Shown here in pieces: positions 36,321-49,440 of a stretch of DNA of 64,000 nt. This DNA is from Serinus canaria (taxonomy: Eukaryota; Chordata; Aves; Passeriformes; Fringillidae). The position numbers and the translations under genes are program-made. Under the pieces are notes generated by a model. That model ran no database searches and was not told the origin of the DNA. It was given only the letters and a program-made list of their open reading frames with translations. Location: positions 101,984,179-102,048,178 of the forward strand of contig NC_066316.1 in assembly GCF_022539315.1 (NCBI RefSeq), written 5' to 3'. Each line of letters begins with the position of its first letter. The stretch's first letter is position 1.

Positions 36321-38521
36321 TCATGGCTCTGTCTGAATCTGCACTGCTTGCCCTCTCATTTATCTACCTGTGATGAGATGTGACCTTCTGGGCTGCTGGC
36401 AATATCCTAAGTAACCTCTTTTTCTGCAGGAAATGGCATCAGACAAGCTGAAACCTAAAATGTCCTTCTTCAAAGAGAATATCCTAACTGTAAAGCTTAA
36501 TCCTTACTAGCTGTCTTAATTTTCCTTTTTCTCTCCTAAAAAGTCCTTAATTCTTTTATCTTGCATAAAACTTAATTATCATTGCAGGCAGAGAGCTAAG
36601 AAATTAATATACAAAACTGTCATTAAAATAAAAGATACCAATAAAAAACTCTTGAGTGTTCCTATCATTCTTTAGGATTTCTTGCACTCTAAAGGGCCAA
36701 ATACATTTTCCTTCAGATCTTTTGAATTCCCTGGGTTTAGATGAATATGCCCTAGAGTGTGTAAGTGTGCATAATCACTGCTAATATTCACAGGAATTAT
36801 GCATGTTTATTAAGTGGAAAATAGGCTTCTATATTGTGATACTTCTTGGAACTGGGTCACTGAACATGAGAAGCATATCTCTGCTCTGATAGAAACAAGC
36901 ACCAATGGTCCTTTAGCTGGAAGAGCAGAGTTAGGAATGATCACAATATCATGCTAACAATAAGAAACTTACTTTGTGAATTTATTTCCCTATATTATTT
37001 AGATGTTTTGGAGTTTTATAGGTAACTTTTAAATGAAGGGTGTAAAAAAAAGAAAAAAGAATGCTATTTCATTAATTGGAATCAAATGGTTTGTCATGTT
37101 TTTGGCTTCTATCTCACATTTCTGGCCTTGAAGGGAATTGATTTTTAGTCCTTCATTTTAATATGTGTAGAACAAAAGAACCTCAAAAATCTATTGAAAT
37201 TTAAGTGGGTGTATTTGCAGCCTCTTTCAAGACAGACTAGCATCTTTCTAAAGATGGCGCAGAGCTCCTCAAAATATCAGGTTAGAGCTGGATTTCATGC
37301 TTTCAGTGGCTGTAAAAAAGTAGGACTCCAGAATGGCACAGCTGTGTTTACAGATGTCCCAAACATAGATGCAATTGTACTGGCAGAAATTGATGTTTCC
37401 TGGGATCATCTCTTAACTGGTAGAGCTGTGCTGGTTTTATGAGTGTGCTTTGGCCACTTGAGCTCTCCCTGTAACAGGAATACTTTTAAGGTACATTACA
37501 CCAATGTTAAGTATATTATTATATATATATTTGGATTATGCCAAATATAATTGATATATTTAGCATATTACACCAATCCTGTGTGGCTGTAGAGCTTCAG
37601 CATGTCTTGAAATAATGTAGATTATAAAAACATATTGATTTCTCTACCCACACAATGATTTTAGCCTAGTTGCTATCTTCCAGAAGATTACATCTGGTGT
37701 GCCAGCAGTATTCCTGGACAGTATGACAGGATATTTGCTTGCATGAATCACCTAAATTTAACTGCAACACAGAAAACATCATATGTATTTATTTATAAAG
37801 ATTACTTAAAAAAACTCTTTAAACTTATTAACATTACTGCTGTTTTACTGAATTTTTCAAACTGATATGGAATAATAAAACTAATGCTGTTATTTTAGAA
37901 ATTCTTGATGCAAACAAATAGAGCAACAAAGAGCACTGGTTTGGGGACATCACAATCTGGCTCTCTAAGGAGCAGGGCAGATCTAGATGGGCAGGTAAAG
38001 TCTGGAAGGGAATGGCAGTAACATTATTTGCCTCAGTAGAAGCTTTGCTTGTGGGGGCTAGTAAAACAGTTGATGAGGCAGAGATTCTTAATGCATTCCT
38101 TAAGCATTCAATACAAATCTGCACATCTGAGACAATTACTATAAATCATTAGGAAAAAATTCTCTTTTTCACCAGAGGTTCAGTGAAGTTGCTATGAAAA
38201 GAAAATGAATATAGCAGAATCTAAATGGCAGTGTGCTGAGAAGCAACTGGGCTTGTGGCCCAGCACTGTCACTGGGGAGTGCTTTTCAGGAGGAGCAATC
38301 TTCTTGGTGCTCCAAAGCTGTATTGAAACTGGGTTCTGATAACTTTAAAACCAAAAGTGATTGCAACTGCTTTTCAAACAGGACTTGGCTGAAAAAAAAA
38401 ATAAAAATAAAAAGGTATGGTCTTGCTGCCTGGATGTTTTCCATGCAAAACTCTTTTTGGCATTATTATTTTTCTTCTCCTTATAGACATGAATAGGCAG
38501 GTCCTGTGCCAAAATGCAGGT

Positions 38522-38626
38522 CTAAACCACATAAAAGGCTTATTATATATTTCTTATTATATATTATTATAAAAGGCTTATTATATATTACTCCTAAACC
38601 ACATAAAAGGCTTATTATATATTTCT
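38522..38626 (+). repeat. Nested local duplication, 33-bp unit
   Basis: A 33-bp segment starting CTAAACCACATAAAAGG is present identically at 38522-38554 and 38594-38626, a 72-bp period. Between them a partial copy (ATAAAAGGCTTATTATATAT, at 38569-38588) repeats the inner part at a 38-bp offset. This implies two duplication steps. Confidence 0.95.
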
Positions 38627-39365
38627 AAGAGAAGCTGAGATTGTGCTCCATGAATTTTAAAACAAAGGCCAGGATGCTCCTTACTTATAAAACCAAAACC
38701 AAACAAACCCCGAAGGCAGTGTTAACTTTGAAGCTGACTTTCAGCAATTCAGGTAAGGGGAGGATACTGGTAATGTGCCTTTCTGCTGCATTTCTGTCTC
38801 TCTGCTTGTCCCAGGAAAAATAATGTCTGAGCTTAGCATCATTTTGTGGAACAGATTTTAAAATCTGTCTTTAGTAAACAGAGCTTTAAAGATCAGCAAC
38901 CATATTGAAAAAAACCACACAGTAAAAAATCAGGGATTCTCATTTAAGCTGCAAAGCAAATTGAAAACAGTAATTCCAGAAGAGGACCAGCATGCTGGGT
39001 AGCAAACAGTTCTGAAAATATGGCTGTAAATCACAACACTGGATCCTAAGAGCCTTTACCAACGTGGAATGGAGTCAGTTTAGATTGAAACACTAATCTC
39101 AGTGAAGCTAATGGGAATTTTCATTCCTGATCCTTACTTAAGCGCTTAGGACTGTACTGAGCTCCCAGAATTGTTTATCTCTGGGAGACCCGAGTGCTGT
39201 GAAGTCTGCTGCAAGCTCCATTAACCATTAGTGACCAGTCCTGCTAGCTGGGTCTAGAGGCTGGAGAGCTCCTCTCACCACATGTGAAATGTGCACACTG
39301 GGAGCTGCAAGTCCTTTTCTCCTGGCAGTATTATGGCTGGTGGCAAATTTTAAAGGCTAAAATAC

Positions 39366-39427
39366 TTTTTTTCTTCTTCTTTTTTTTTTTTTTTTTTTTT
39401 TTTTTTTGTGTGTTTTTTTTTTTTTTT
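39366..39427 (+). repeat. Long T tract interrupted by GTGTG
   Basis: About 62 bases of T with CTTCTTC at the start and GTGTG at 39408-39412. It leads directly into GCTTCTGTTGCAG, so the end reads as an unusually long pyrimidine tract followed by an AG. Assembly length here may be unreliable. Confidence 0.92.
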
Positions 39428-41079
39428 GCTTCTGTTGCAGAGCATATAATGGCTCATATCCTCTAGACAATCTCCAATGGAGACTCTAAATCTGGGAAAT
39501 GAGGAAGTCAGACAATTTTAATAGATGAAATCTAAACAGCTAAATCTTAATTGCTCTGAACAGTAGCTTGTGGAGTATCCAGGCCAATGGAATGAAACTT
39601 CCTAATGCTTGAACAAATCAGTAACATATGCTGACACTCTGTCTGGAAGAGGCAGGAATCATGGTCACATGAATCCAGAAAGCAGTCCAACTGTCCAAAG
39701 GCATCTTCAGGGCTTACAGAGTCAGCAGATGTGTGGGAATGCAAATATTTACTCCAAACTTCTGATTATTACCAAGTATTGAATATATCTGTATCTCTGT
39801 GGCTATATGTGGTTCTTGGAGGCATTTAAAACTGACTCTCATTGCATTGAAGAGAGTACATCCAGACAGGACAAGATGGTCCAGCCTGGAATGCTTAAAA
39901 ATATCACCATTTAAACACATGCCCCAGTTTCCAGCATAGCCTGATAAAAGAATGCAGGCTGGGTAAATTTTCCAACAATAACATGCAAATTACTTTCACT
40001 TCATCTTTTATTTTGAAGAAAGTTCACCAGTTCCCAAAACTGTCATGCATTTTTATAAGAGACCTTCTTCCTTTGCAGCTCACCTTTCATCTGTGTTTTG
40101 TTCCTCTGAGAAATCAAAACAATGAATTTGGGATACTGTGATTATTTCTGAAGTAAAATACTGAATTCATTATTAAGGTTATCTGGAGGGTAACAAAGGA
40201 GTGCTGCAGCTTGGATGGAGAGAGCCATTGCCAACACTAAGAATGAAAGAGCTCAAAGAAAAAAACCCAGGGAACTGTCAGCATCACATCCCATAGCTGT
40301 TATCACGTTCAGATCTGCTAGCTGCTGCAGCAATGCTTATTTTACCATTGTTTCATAGTCCTCACAGCAGCTATCAAGACTGATCAGTGGTTCACAGCCT
40401 CTACACAATCTGTTGCAAAAGTCAAGTGTTTCAGACTTTTGTTATCCTGAAACTTCTGCTTCCTACCTCCCTTCATCCCACCTCAATGCTTTGCTTCTCA
40501 TCACTAGGAAGAGTATTCACAAAACCAGTGAAAATCCTTGAGGATGTGCAGGAGAGAGAAAGAGAGAGAGGTAATATTGACTGTACTTCTTTCAGAGATC
40601 TTCTCTTGCAATCAAATTGTCATGAATGAAGCACACAAGGTCTCTATATTATGTATGAACAGTTGAAATACCAAAGGTTTAAACCATTTGATGTCTTTAG
40701 CAAAGTCAGGGTTGCAGTTATTTCATGGGTCAAAATATGGGTCATTTACTTCATTTCTTTGGAGTGAGGGTTTCTTCTTTTTTCCTAGAGGATGGCTTAG
40801 CAATGTGTTCCTGGAGCTATACATGCACATACCAGTATGGCACTTCTGGCCAGATGTTAACCAAATATCTAGTGGAGATCTACACTGGTTTCTGGGCCTT
40901 GTAGTTAAAGTGTGACCATGTCTTAGTGGAAACCTGTATTTTAGGCCTTCAGTGACCTGGATTTTGAAATGCAGATCATCCTTTTTGGATGATACTAGGC
41001 TTATTCTGAAGGCTAGTAAGCATGTGTTTTTGTTACTTGAGACAAAGGGAACTCAAAGGGGTCTCTTCTTGTCACATTT

Positions 41080-41126
41080 ATTGAACTATAAACATTGCTG
41101 TTTATAGTTCGATAATATAGTTCAAT
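41080..41126. repeat. Inverted repeat with two alternative right arms
   Basis: GAACTATAAAC (41083-41093) pairs perfectly with GTTTATAGTTC (41100-41110) across a 6-base loop. ATTGAACTATA (41080-41090) also pairs perfectly with TATAGTTCAAT (41116-41126). The two foldings share the left arm and are mutually exclusive. Confidence 0.95.
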
Positions 41127-44100
41127 ATGGTTTTACAGGGTTCCTGAAGGAAGCATTAAAGCAGGGAACTTCATTTCAGCACTGGAATGAATTACTGTGA
41201 TTTAATTTTTATTTTACTTTTAAACATTAAAGGGCTTTCCTCTAGTATCAAAGTGTGCATTCAATATCTCACTTGTGCACAAGGCCTGGAGCTGGAAACA
41301 ACATTCTAATTTCAAAAGGCATGGACAGGGGCTTGGTGCTCTGAACCACAGCCCTTCACCTCGCTGCACTGTCTCCAACTCCCTGCCCCACCTTCTCCTC
41401 CCTCTCTCCTCCCAGGAAACTCATCAGTCCTGCAGAAAGTTAATTTACCATACTAACATGTACTGATGGAGTGAGTCACTGTAGCTGGGTGTGAAAATCT
41501 CAAAAATGAAAGGGGACTCATTAGAGTGACCGTGGTGCTGATGGGCAGGCACAGCCGTGTCAGCCTGCTCCTCCTGTTGGGGTGTGCTGAGATGGCAAAC
41601 CACTGTCAGCACTGCAGCACGTGCTGCTCTGGGAAGCCACAGCCATGCAGCCGATGAAACAAGTGCTTTTCCAGGGTACTGTGGAATGGAAAAGCTTTTG
41701 GGAGCTTGGTTAGGTATCAAGTCAAACACAGATTTTATTATCCTGTAGACGTTAGTTGCCATTCCAGCCAGATTTCTGCTACTTGTAGTCTGAACTCTTC
41801 CAGTACCTTGGGATATCAACTTCCTTTTTCTTCAATGAGAGTAAATTTCCATATTTTCATGTTAAATTAAGGCTCATAGGAATAAACTATTTGCACTGAC
41901 AAACCTAATGATTGCCAAATTGAGATGACTTACTGCTACCTGGCATGAGAATTAGCTAACTATCTTAATTTTATATTCAATCACAAACAAAGCAAAATGA
42001 GAAAAACATATGGTTTGGAAGATAAAGTAATCAACAGAAGGAAAATTAGACAGAAAGAGATTTTGCCATTTTACTAAATACATATGAAATGTTCTCAAAA
42101 AAATGTGGTGTGAAATCCATGAGGTTAAGAAGATGTGAAGGTTGGCTCCCTGATCACATGAATAGCCCAAAATTGAACATGCAGCTTTAAATAAAATACC
42201 CCAGTAGTCCAGAGAAAGAGCAGTATAAACAAAAGTGGAAATAAATACTGCAGTTCACCTCAAAGTGAATATCAGTTGGGGATTATTTCCATGTTAACAA
42301 AAAAAGGAATTTAAAATTCCTATGTCATTAATTGAAACAAAATTGCATGTGGACCTTGTCAGCAGCTTTCACGAGAAATATATGAAGTTATTTTAATTAT
42401 GAAGTTATTTCTAGATGCCTCTAGAGTTCCCCTTTCATTTGGTAGGATACACCCTAGGATTGCTGTTATCCCTTATTAGGATATTGCACACCTCTATGGA
42501 TACTTATGACTCCACAGCTTTCTTTGACAGATATCCTCAGGTCTGCTCCTAGCTGTCAAACCATCAGGATAGGAGATGCATGTAGCCCTATTCCAAGATA
42601 CATGAATTTTCCTGTCCCTGGTGCCAACACCAGATACACAGGAAAGGATCAAAGGAAACAGTCCTTGAATTTTGCTTTTGTGTTCACAGGCTCCAGCTTG
42701 TACTGCTAATATCCATGTTGGCTATACCTCTGTCCCTCTTCTAAATATCTTCTTGCTTCTGAAAAACTTTAATTGTGTTGGTGTTTATTAATGCAGCAAT
42801 TATTGTGCCCTAATTTTATGTGTTGGTGAGATAATTATAGCTTAAAACATTTAACTGAAATGATGGAGTTGTTTAAGTATGGATCAGCTAAAACAAGAAA
42901 TTGTGTTGTGAAAGCCTCACAGGACATCAGAGGCATGCAGATGAATTTAGGGGATGTACTTCCTCCTAGCATGGATCTGTTTTCACCAGAATAAACTCCA
43001 TGCAGCTGCTTTTAATCCAGCTGCTGAATGCTGGTCTCTGGAAGGTGATGCTCTTTGGATGTGGCCCTGGTGAAATGCAGATATCCTTGGCTTCCTTCTG
43101 AGCCTTTCTATCCACACACACCCCCCTTAGCCCTGACAGGAAAGGATGGAGTTGTGAAATCTCTGCTGCCCATCTACCTTCTTCCCACTTACCCTCTCAC
43201 CCAACACCTTGGCAGGTCAGGTGCTGTCTCCTGTGCTCAATTAACAATACTAATTTCATTCAGGAGGGAAACACATCTCCTTTCCTCAGGGCCCAATTTC
43301 TACATTTCTGTACAAAGCATCTTCAGCACATTGAGCCTTATATTACATGTGCATTGGTACACTCAGTACAAACATTATAGACACACCTTAAACTTCTTGA
43401 TTAGGACAAGTGATTTAGGTGGCAGTCACTTCTGAGCTTGCAGTTGCTTAGTGATGACCAAATCCCACAGTTTTCTTGGAGGAATACAGTCATAGTGCAT
43501 CTGGAGCCACAGAAGGATACAGCTGAGCATCATTAGTTTTTAACTCATGCACAATTGTTTTTCATCTCGTCTCTTCTGTTGCACATTTGTGCTGAACAAG
43601 GGATGTCTTAACACTACATTTATTACTCTTAGAAGTCAAACTGCCCAATATTTCATATTTAAATATTTTAGATATTTATTTTTTTTTAAATATAGTTTTC
43701 ATACATGACATTTGTTTGCTTGATTGTGGTTTTTTAAAACAAAGTAATACTTCAATAAGACCTGGACTGAGAAAGGTACACTTTCTGAGTTCTATACTGT
43801 GGTTCTTAAAAGCACAGTAAGAAAACTGTGACTAAAGTCCAGAACATGATGCTGAACATTGTAGTTTATAATAGTAATAATCATATTTAATATTAAAGGT
43901 GCTATATGAGTCCTGGCTTGAAGAAGCAATTATTTGTCTGTTGATTAGTTCTTGCCACAACTGTAACAAGTATATGACTAGGGAAACCCAGAAAATTAGT
44001 GACCTTGTGTTAGAATTGCTTGCTCAGTGCCACAAATTAGCCCCTATGGTGTGTTAGTCTATCCACTCATTTATTTTTAAGATTCTTTTCCCCAGGAGCT

Positions 44101-47100
44101 TTTCTGTATAGCACAAAAATTGTGTTTAATGGACCTGAGGTTATTTTCACAGAGACATAAATTCTGGGGTTATTCTGACGTACAGCCAAGAGTTGTAGGA
44201 ATAAGGATATTTCTGCTTCCTGTATCTACCACCCTGGGGTATCTTTGAAACATGAAAGATAATGAGAAAGAGCACATGCTCTGAAACAACTGGAAAGGAA
44301 ACCATATTTTCATTCTCAGAAAATTTAGTTTCGCATACAGAAAATCACCAGCAGGTCCACAGCAATAAAACTGACTAAAAAAATACTGCCAATAAAAGGT
44401 AAATGCTGGTCTTTGTGCACAGCAGTTTCTTTTAAAGTGATGTACCTCTTTGTTACTTCTCTGTAAGAATAATGACATTTTGCCAAAGAAACAAAATCTG
44501 TCTCCAAAGAATGAATTGAACACATTTAGTATAAAAATTACATTAACTTGTAGCCAAATTTATTAAAAATGCAAGATTCAAAATTATTAGTTTGGCACAC
44601 AAGCTTCTAATAATTCTATAGAAGTGGACTATCTGTGGGAAATTAGCTCTATCCAAGAAGGCAATTGTCAGTGGGAGAGAAAAAACCCCTGGCTGTATTC
44701 TGGCTGTCCAAGGCTGGAAATTTTTTCTGCACAGGCACAATAAATAGTTTTTGCTAGAAATAAAGAGACTGCCAAATCAACCTATCTGAATAAAAAGTAT
44801 GTTGTGCTTTACACATGGGAAAAGTGCTCCAGAACAGTTAATCCCTACGAAAACATTATCCCTGGATTATCACCAGTAGTACTTGCCTTCAGGCAGTTTT
44901 CAGTTATTTGTTTCCATTTTCTATACATGTAGCCAGTGTTTTTATTTCCACGTGACTGTTCTCAATCTCAATCACTTTCTTTGCTCTCATCTATTCTGGG
45001 CTCCTGCGTGTGCATCTTGCATGTTGCCAGAGTACTTTGGGCTATATTTGCATTTCCAGATTCATGGAAATATTGTTCTACATATAATGCTGTGAAAGCC
45101 AGTACGTAGTCCTAAAAGGGACACTGCTTTCTGTGGGGTGGCCCATGTGACTGCAAAGTACACCAGGGGGCCAGAATGCCTGGTACCATTTCTCTTTCCC
45201 TTTTGTGTAGACCTGCAATAAAAACCCCTGGCAGTCCCTGAGTGGGTGGTGTGAGAGAGTTCACGCAGCTCCCTGGCTGAAGAAGCCTCACAGGTTTTAC
45301 TGCCAGCACATTGGTGCAATAGCTGGGTCAAGGGACAGCTGAAGTTGTGTTGCTATGCAGACAGGATGTCTTGGAGCCAAAAGTAAAACAAAGGGAAAGC
45401 TCTTTACAAGAAATGCATTCCCTAGTTACCATGTAGATACTTCCTGTATAAGCAAAGGGGGTGCTCACATCTGCAGTGGAGTGGAAGCATTATGGTGGAG
45501 GGTAAGAGTTTGCCCAAAGTGAGGATAGTTCCATCAATATAATCCATGATGGATGAAAAATGTTCTTTTTTAAATTGCCAGAACTCATTTATTACATGAA
45601 AGCTTCAATTCTTGCTATCTTGCCATCCTAAATTGACAAAATGCGATATAATGAAAAAATAAATGTTTTCCTCCTAAAGGAACAAAGTGCCCTCCTTCTA
45701 CCTGAAGTGCACCAGAAGATGCAGCCTTGGCATCTCCAAATTCCTGAGCAATCCTGGCTGTCAGGCATGTGGAATCTTTAGATACATCCCCATCTTCTTC
45801 TTTACTGTAATGTGCTTTTCTTTTCTTCCCAGCCAGCTCATATCTTTCTTCCCTAGGGCACTGGCTAGATGAGTGGTGGAGCCTGATGGGATGTCTGTAC
45901 CTCTGTCCTTTTCTTCTCCAGCCTTTGAATTTCTGCAAACTCGGCTTTGTGACTGCAGCATAGTGAGAAGCTTGCTGTTAGTCCTGCTCATTCAGCCTGT
46001 GACTGGGGCTTGGTCATGTTATTTTCATTGGTCTCTCTCCTTAGTTTAAGACAAGGGCAGTCCAATATCAGATAGCCAGCCCAATCCTCTATTAAAGAAG
46101 AACCTTGTATCTGGAAGCTTCTCTAAAATATAAGTCTAAAAGCTCTGGCAAGATGTTGCATAGCAAAGCAAAATGAATGGGCATAATTTAGTGTTTGTTA
46201 TTCATTGTAATGGTGCTGAGAAACACTTGAGAAAATAAACTACCCAGACTCTGTTACCTGAACTAAAATGAAATGTGTCCAGAAAGATTTTTGAAATGCC
46301 TTCCTCTTAATCTTTAAGCATATACATTTCTAATTTATAAAACCAGAGATTGGGTCAGGGTCATTCTTTGAAATTTTTAAATTTTTTAAACTTATTTGGC
46401 GGTAATGCAAGCTATGTACATGGTGGTATCAAACAGTACAGGCTTGAGACATGAAAGTAAATTTGAAGGAGAAGAAATTGAGGTTGGGTAAGTATAAATT
46501 TGCTGTAGATTTTGGAAGATTTAAAATTACATTTATTTTTATGAACCTGAGGAGTTTAAAAATTAAGACAGATGATGAAGATTATGTTGTCAGGGGGATA
46601 TTATCTAGACAAACCATTCCATACTCATGGCTGTACATCTATAATAAAACATGTGGTTGTGAGAAGACCTGCAGTTGCAGCCTTTAGATAAGGTTGTAAA
46701 TAAACAGATGAAATAGCCAGTGGTGCTGTTCAAATCCATGGGAGATTTGACACCTTCTGAGGGACCAAGGTTTGGCTTGCCTTTTTCTGGTTTCTTGTTT
46801 TGTAACATATGAAACACTGCAAAAGAATAACAGATGTCTGTGCAGCCTTTTTTTTTTTTTTTTTGTGATGAAAATATGGTCACTTTTTGTGTCTTGTATG
46901 GAAATTCCTGCTTTCTTGGTAACTCCCACAAGCAAATAAGCCATTACCAAGCTGTTCCTGAAGTGATAAACATAATATCTGGAAGCACAGAGAAGAAGCT
47001 GGATGGGGCACTCCTGGGAACTCCCATTCAAGCCATTGTGGTTTTTTTTCAGTTCATTGGCCAAACAAATCAGATTACCACATCTGTTTAGCCAGATGGT

Positions 47101-47378
47101 CTTTCTAGTGTCACGAGGAAGGTGCAGTCAAAATACTGTCTATAACTAGCACAAGGATTGTATTGACAGCTGGATGAAGAAAAGGAGTTACACTGCAGAA
47201 AACCCCTGTTGAGGGGGTTTGATGGCAGTTTCCTTTTCCAACAGGCAAATGAACTGTGCACCCTCTCCAGCCATGCTTTGGGTAGGTGGAAGCCATCATG
47301 CTGAGTTCAGCTATGGTTGGTTTCTAGATTGCAAGGTGGGAACACTAATCTATTTAATATAATATTAATATATTAGAA

Positions 47379-48240
47379 TAATAGAATCATAGCATTGGTT
47401 GGGTTGGAAGGAACCTTAAAGATCATCCAGTTCCAACCTGCCTGCCGTGGGCAGGGATGCCATTCATTAGATCAGCTTGCTCAAAGCCTCATCCAGCCTG
47501 GCCTTGAACACTTCCAGGAATGGAGCATCCACAGCCTCCCTGGGCAACCTGTGCCAGAGCCTCACCACCCTCACAGTAAGGAATTTCTTCCTAACATCTA
47601 ATCTAAGTCTGCCCCTTTTCACTTTAAAACCATTGCCCCTGTCCTGTTACAATCTGCCCATATAAAAAGTCCTTCTCCCTCCTTTTTATAAGCCTCCTTT
47701 AAGGCACTGAAAGGCTGCTATAAGGTGTCCCCAGCTCCTTGTCTTCTCCAGGCTGAACAACCCCAATTCTCTCTGCCTGTCACCACAGGAGCAGTGCTCC
47801 AGCATTCTGAGCACCTTGGTGGCTTCCTCTGGACTTGCTGTTAACAGCTCCAGATCCTCCCTGTGCAGGGACCCCAGGGCTGGGTGCAACCCTGCAGGTG
47901 GGGTCTCACCAGGGCAGAGCAGAGCAGAGCAGAGCAGAGGGGCAGAATTCCCCCCTGCCCTGCTGCCCACAGGACTCTGGATGCAGCCCAGGACACAACT
48001 GACTTTCTGGGCTGTGGGCTCATGTCCGGATTTTCACACACAAGAACTCCTGAGTTCTTCTCCACAGGGCTGCTCTCAGAGAGTTCCCAGTCTGTGTTCA
48101 TATCTAGGATTGCCTCAACCCATGTGCAACACCTTGCACTTGACCTTAATGAGGTTCTTTTGGGCCCCTTTCTCAAGTTTGTCCAGGTCCCTTTTGATGA
48201 TATCCCATCTTTCTGTTGTGTCCTCTATTAATCTTGGCCT
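47379..48240 (-). mobile_element. CR1 LINE 3' portion (minus), about 860 bp, longest in window
   Basis: Starts with AATAGAATCATAGCATTGG and runs through GGGTTGGAAGGAACCTTAAA, CTTCTCCAGGCTGAACAACC, GTGGGGTCTCACCAGGGCAG and CTCATGTCCGGATTTTC. The minus strand encodes the C-terminal third of the CR1 ORF2 product, legible as SSPVEKNSGVLV, ALVRPHLQGC and RELGLFSLEKTR. These words fall in different frames, so the copy is frameshifted and inactive. A GCAGA pentamer expansion lies inside it. Confidence 0.96.
47914..47938 (+). repeat. (GCAGA)5 microsatellite inside CR1
   Basis: Five consecutive GCAGA units occupy a site where typical avian CR1 sequence, as I remember it, has about one and a half (CAGAGCAGAGTAGAGG). 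A pentamer expansion shifts the reading frame of the embedded ORF2 remnant. Confidence 0.9.
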
Positions 48241-49349
48241 ATCTTGCTTGATATATTATCAGACCTTTATGTGTTTGGTTTTTTTTTTTTTAATTTTTCC
48301 AGCACTTGCCATCAAAAGAGTATTGTGTATATTTTGACTTCTCTTTTCTCTCTTCTGCTCAATCCACTCTACAAGCATTTTTATTATTAGGTCTCTCCCA
48401 CATAATTAAAAAAGAAGAAGGAAACTATCTTTCCAACCAAACAGAAATTACTTGAGATCCTTTTCCAAATTATCATTTGGTTCATTACAGCCTTATAAGG
48501 AAGATTCTCCCAGAGGATAATCAAGCTGTGATTGACTTCTAAGAATTTGCAGTGGCTAGCTATTTGTGATGGAGTCAATTGAACATTCAAATGTTGTATG
48601 ACAATTTTATATAGCTAATAAAGTGGATTATGTCCCTATAGACCTTGAAAATTCCAGTATTATAGGAGAAATGCATGAGACTTGGCTACCAGTGGAGAGA
48701 GCAAAGGCATTTTCAGTGGAAAATCATCACAGGATAGATGTGTGAGAGATGTGGCAGAAATCATTCTTGGAAAGAACCCACCTACCTGTATCTAATGGGT
48801 GCCTTAGATGTCTAGAACTGGGAAGAGGAACCCAGACCTTTGTAAGAGGTATTTGAGAGAAAAGCAATTTTGCATAATAACAATAAGAATTAAAAATTTA
48901 CCCCAATTGCAGACTATCATATAGATTTTATAATGTTGCTTGGGATGTATAAGCATGTTTTATATCAAGATCTCATAATACTTTCTTAGCAAATGGTATA
49001 AATCCCAGACATAATCCCACTTCACACATTCTTTATATATTTGTTGTTGTTAAATTCAAGTATCCACTGTGGTCATTGAAAAAAGGTTTCTTCCCCTTTG
49101 GTGGAAACAAAATCAAATTCTGTGGACTCAGACAGAGGGAAAGCAAAAGCTCAGATACATGGAAAAAAAGTGTGGTTTTAGGTATTTGTAAACTATTTAT
49201 TTACTTATCTTAGAGCATATTCATGCTGGGGAAAAAAAGATTGTTTCTGACTTTTTATTAGTTTTGTGATAATTACAATAATTACTTTAAAAGTCAAAAC
49301 CCAGGAAATTCTAAATGAGGCCGTATAATTATAATATGTAACCATAATA
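48241..49349. other. Non-coding intron block
   Basis: AT-rich unique-looking sequence. Nothing was recognised. Confidence 0.5.
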
Positions 49350-49440
49350 ATGCTTCCTTCCATTCCTCACTTGGGTATTGTGAGGCTTAATTAGTTAATG
49401 TTTGTACAGCAGTAAAATGCAAAACACCGTAAAAGTATTA
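49350..49440 (-). mobile_element. Ancient MIR-type fragment (minus)
   Basis: Read on the minus strand the segment gives GCTGTACAAACATTAACTAA followed by TTAAGCCTCACAATACCC. This matches the 5' part of the MIR/CORE-SINE core (GCTTTACAAACATTAA...AAnCCTCACAACACCC). Divergence is high and boundaries are approximate. Confidence 0.55.

Larger units (their letters stand above)
36321..47378. other. Non-coding intron block, 11 kb, repeat-poor
   Basis: No interspersed repeat was recognised over about 11 kb apart from simple tracts. It holds a possible 60-nt pseudo-exon (36430-36489), a nested duplication (38522-38626), a long T tract (39366-39427), a dual-arm inverted repeat (41080-41126) and a 17-base T run (46848-46864). 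Open frames of up to 126 codons show no known domain. Confidence 0.5.

Noticed and set aside
43055..43435. 126-codon plus-strand ORF in VSNL1 sense
   Set aside because: Contains no EF-hand or VSNL1 residues and no known family. Probably chance.
47816..48337. 173-codon plus-strand ORF
   Set aside because: It is the antisense of a CR1 ORF2 remnant, open by composition only.
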